Source of the DNA: Piscirickettsiaceae bacterium
GTDB lineage: Bacteria; Pseudomonadota; Gammaproteobacteria; PS1; Pseudothioglobaceae
Assembly (NCBI GenBank): GCA_012963565.1
Contig: DTVJ01000209.1
Span: 1 to 5,591, forward strand
Reading direction: 5' to 3'
DNA length: 5,591 nt
Shown one piece after another: positions 4,791 through 5,591 of this stretch. Below the pieces are notes generated by a model. The model was not told the DNA's origin and made no database searches. It worked only from the letters and a program-made list of their open reading frames with translations. Every line of letters starts with the position of its first letter. The first letter of the stretch is position 1. Made by a program: the position numbers and the translations under genes.

Positions 4791-5222
4791 ATGCATCATA
4801 TTTCTAAAAGCGCCATCGTTGCGTATTCTTGTGAACAAATGTATCAATTGGTTAACCAAGTTGATGACTACCCACAGTTTCTCAACTGGTGTTCATCTGC
4901 TTCCATTTTAAATCAATCTGATGATCAAATTACCGCTTCGGTGAGTATTAATAAAAGTGCTTTTAATCAAAGCTTTACCACGATAAACACACTAACAACT
5001 AATCAACGTATAGATATGCAACTCAAAGATGGGCCTTTTAATCACCTCAGTGGTGCGTGGATATTTACACCACTTACCAGCACTGCCTGTAAAGTTGAAC
5101 TTGAATTACAATTTAACTTCTCTTCAAGGGTAGTAGATATTGCTATTTCACCTATTTTTACCTCTATCGCCAACTCTCAGCTAGATGCCTTTGTCTCTAG
5201 AGCAAAACAAATCTATGGCTAG
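4791..5222 (+). CDS. ratA: RatA family START-like / COQ10-like protein
   Basis: A 143-residue protein of the polyketide cyclase/START-like superfamily, close to E. coli RatA (YfjG). RatA is described as blocking association of 30S and 50S subunits into 70S ribosomes; the same fold in mitochondrial COQ10 binds ubiquinone, so a role in quinone handling is also possible. Family features: an N-terminal ISKSAIVAYSCEQMYQLVNQVDDYPQFLNWC (about 4-34), then the central LKDGPFNHLSGAWIFTPL, then a C-terminal helix ending in FVSRAKQIYG. I take the ATG at 4791 because MHHISKSA matches the family start; a TTG at 4746 in the same frame would add 15 residues and run into smpB. No Shine-Dalgarno is visible. 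It is divergent from smpB as in E. coli, but it is followed by rluE and not by ratB. The TAG stop lies inside the rluE start region (8-base overlap). Confidence 0.92.
   Translation: MHHISKSAIVAYSCEQMYQLVNQVDDYPQFLNWCSSASILNQSDDQITASVSINKSAFNQSFTTINTLTTNQRIDMQLKDGPFNHLSGAWIFTPLTSTACKVELELQFNFSSRVVDIAISPIFTSIANSQLDAFVSRAKQIYG
4795..4800 (-). promoter_or_regulatory. Candidate smpB -10 element inside ratA
   Basis: On the minus strand TATGAT (5 of 6 to consensus) lies within ratA codons 2-4. The predicted start near 4788 would give a leader of about 6 bases before the smpB ATG, consistent with the absent Shine-Dalgarno. No credible -35 is seen 16-18 bases upstream, so confidence is low. Confidence 0.27.
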
Positions 5223-5591
5223 TACAGTTGTCCTATTCAACAAACCTTTTGGTGTGTTATGTCAATTTAGTGGCGAAGGAAAAACCTTATCCGACTACAT
5301 CGATATTAAAGACATCTACCCTGCTGGACGCCTCGATAAAGACTCGGAAGGTTTAGTAATTCTCACTGATGATGGAAAATTACAACACAAAATATCTCAC
5401 CCTAAGTTTGATAAAGAAAAAACCTATATCGTGCAAGTCGAAGGCGATATTACCGATGATGCCATTACTCAACTATGCTCAGGCGTTCAATTAAAAGATG
5501 GGCTCACCAAATCGGCTAAGGCAAAGATCATCAGTGAACCTGATTGGCTTTGGGAAAGAAATCCACCCATTCGTGTTAGACAAAACATTCC
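5215..5591 (+). CDS. rluE: 23S rRNA pseudouridine(2457) synthase RluE, N-terminal part (3' cut by window edge)
   Basis: RluE belongs to the RsuA family and converts U2457 of 23S rRNA to pseudouridine. The frame is open from the ATG at 5215 to the last base (125 codons and 2 bases). It starts MASTVVLFNKPFGVLCQF, followed by the family catalytic motif AGRLDKDSEGLVILTDDG with the nucleophilic Asp41, then KEKTYIVQVEG, and EPDWLWERNPPIRVRQNI, which matches E. coli RluE closely and separates it from RluB, RluF and RsuA. There is no N-terminal S4 domain, as expected for RluE. The C-terminal part (in E. coli the EGRNRQVRRM segment) lies beyond the window. The start overlaps the ratA stop by 8 bases (ATGGCTAG) with only a weak purine stretch upstream, suggesting translational coupling with ratA. 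Confidence 0.94.
   Translation, partial: MASTVVLFNKPFGVLCQFSGEGKTLSDYIDIKDIYPAGRLDKDSEGLVILTDDGKLQHKISHPKFDKEKTYIVQVEGDITDDAITQLCSGVQLKDGLTKSAKAKIISEPDWLWERNPPIRVRQNI

Noticed and set aside
1..5591. Mobile elements, CRISPR arrays, tRNA or rRNA genes, toxin-antitoxin or defence system
   Set aside because: No transposase, integrase, regularly spaced repeats or cloverleaf-like sequence is visible; ratA alone, without ratB, is not evidence of a toxin-antitoxin module.

Overview
This window looks like an ordinary chromosomal housekeeping segment of an AT-rich gammaproteobacterium. By eye GC is around 40%. Every recognisable protein resembles its Escherichia coli counterpart closely. The order ndk–rlmN–X–ispG also matches the enteric and pseudomonad neighbourhood ndk–rlmN–(pilF)–rodZ–ispG, and smpB divergent from ratA is a gammaproteobacterial arrangement. 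The short spacers, many start/stop overlaps, lack of accessory DNA and low GC suggest a compact genome, perhaps a streamlined marine or symbiont-type lineage (SUP05/Thioglobus-like is a guess). No mobile element, CRISPR array, tRNA or rRNA is visible.

Layout. From 1 to 808 on the plus strand lie the 3' end of dxs and a small DUF2062 membrane-protein gene that overlaps it by ATGA. These converge, with 8 bp between stop codons, on a minus-strand run from 4782 down to 817: smpB, an HU-type DNA-binding protein, ndk, rlmN, a 96-residue single-pass membrane protein, and ispG. HU and ndk are separated by a clear intrinsic terminator. ndk and rlmN are separated by a 12-bp-stem hairpin. rlmN, the 96-residue gene and ispG are joined by two 4-bp stop/start overlaps. 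From 4791 onward, plus-strand ratA and rluE diverge from smpB, with only 8 bp between the two start codons, and rluE runs off the window.

Function. Two themes recur. dxs and ispG are the first and the penultimate enzymes of the MEP isoprenoid pathway. rlmN, smpB, ratA and rluE all act on the ribosome or on translation: 23S and tRNA methylation, trans-translation, 70S association control and 23S pseudouridylation. HU (nucleoid) and ndk (NTP balance) complete a growth-related set.

I do not see a previously undescribed system. The points most worth a second look are the 96-residue protein in the rodZ slot, which looks like a RodZ without its cytoplasmic helix-turn-helix; the hairpin pressed against the rlmN start codon; the 8-bp smpB/ratA divergent junction, where neither gene has a Shine-Dalgarno; and the structured HU leader.
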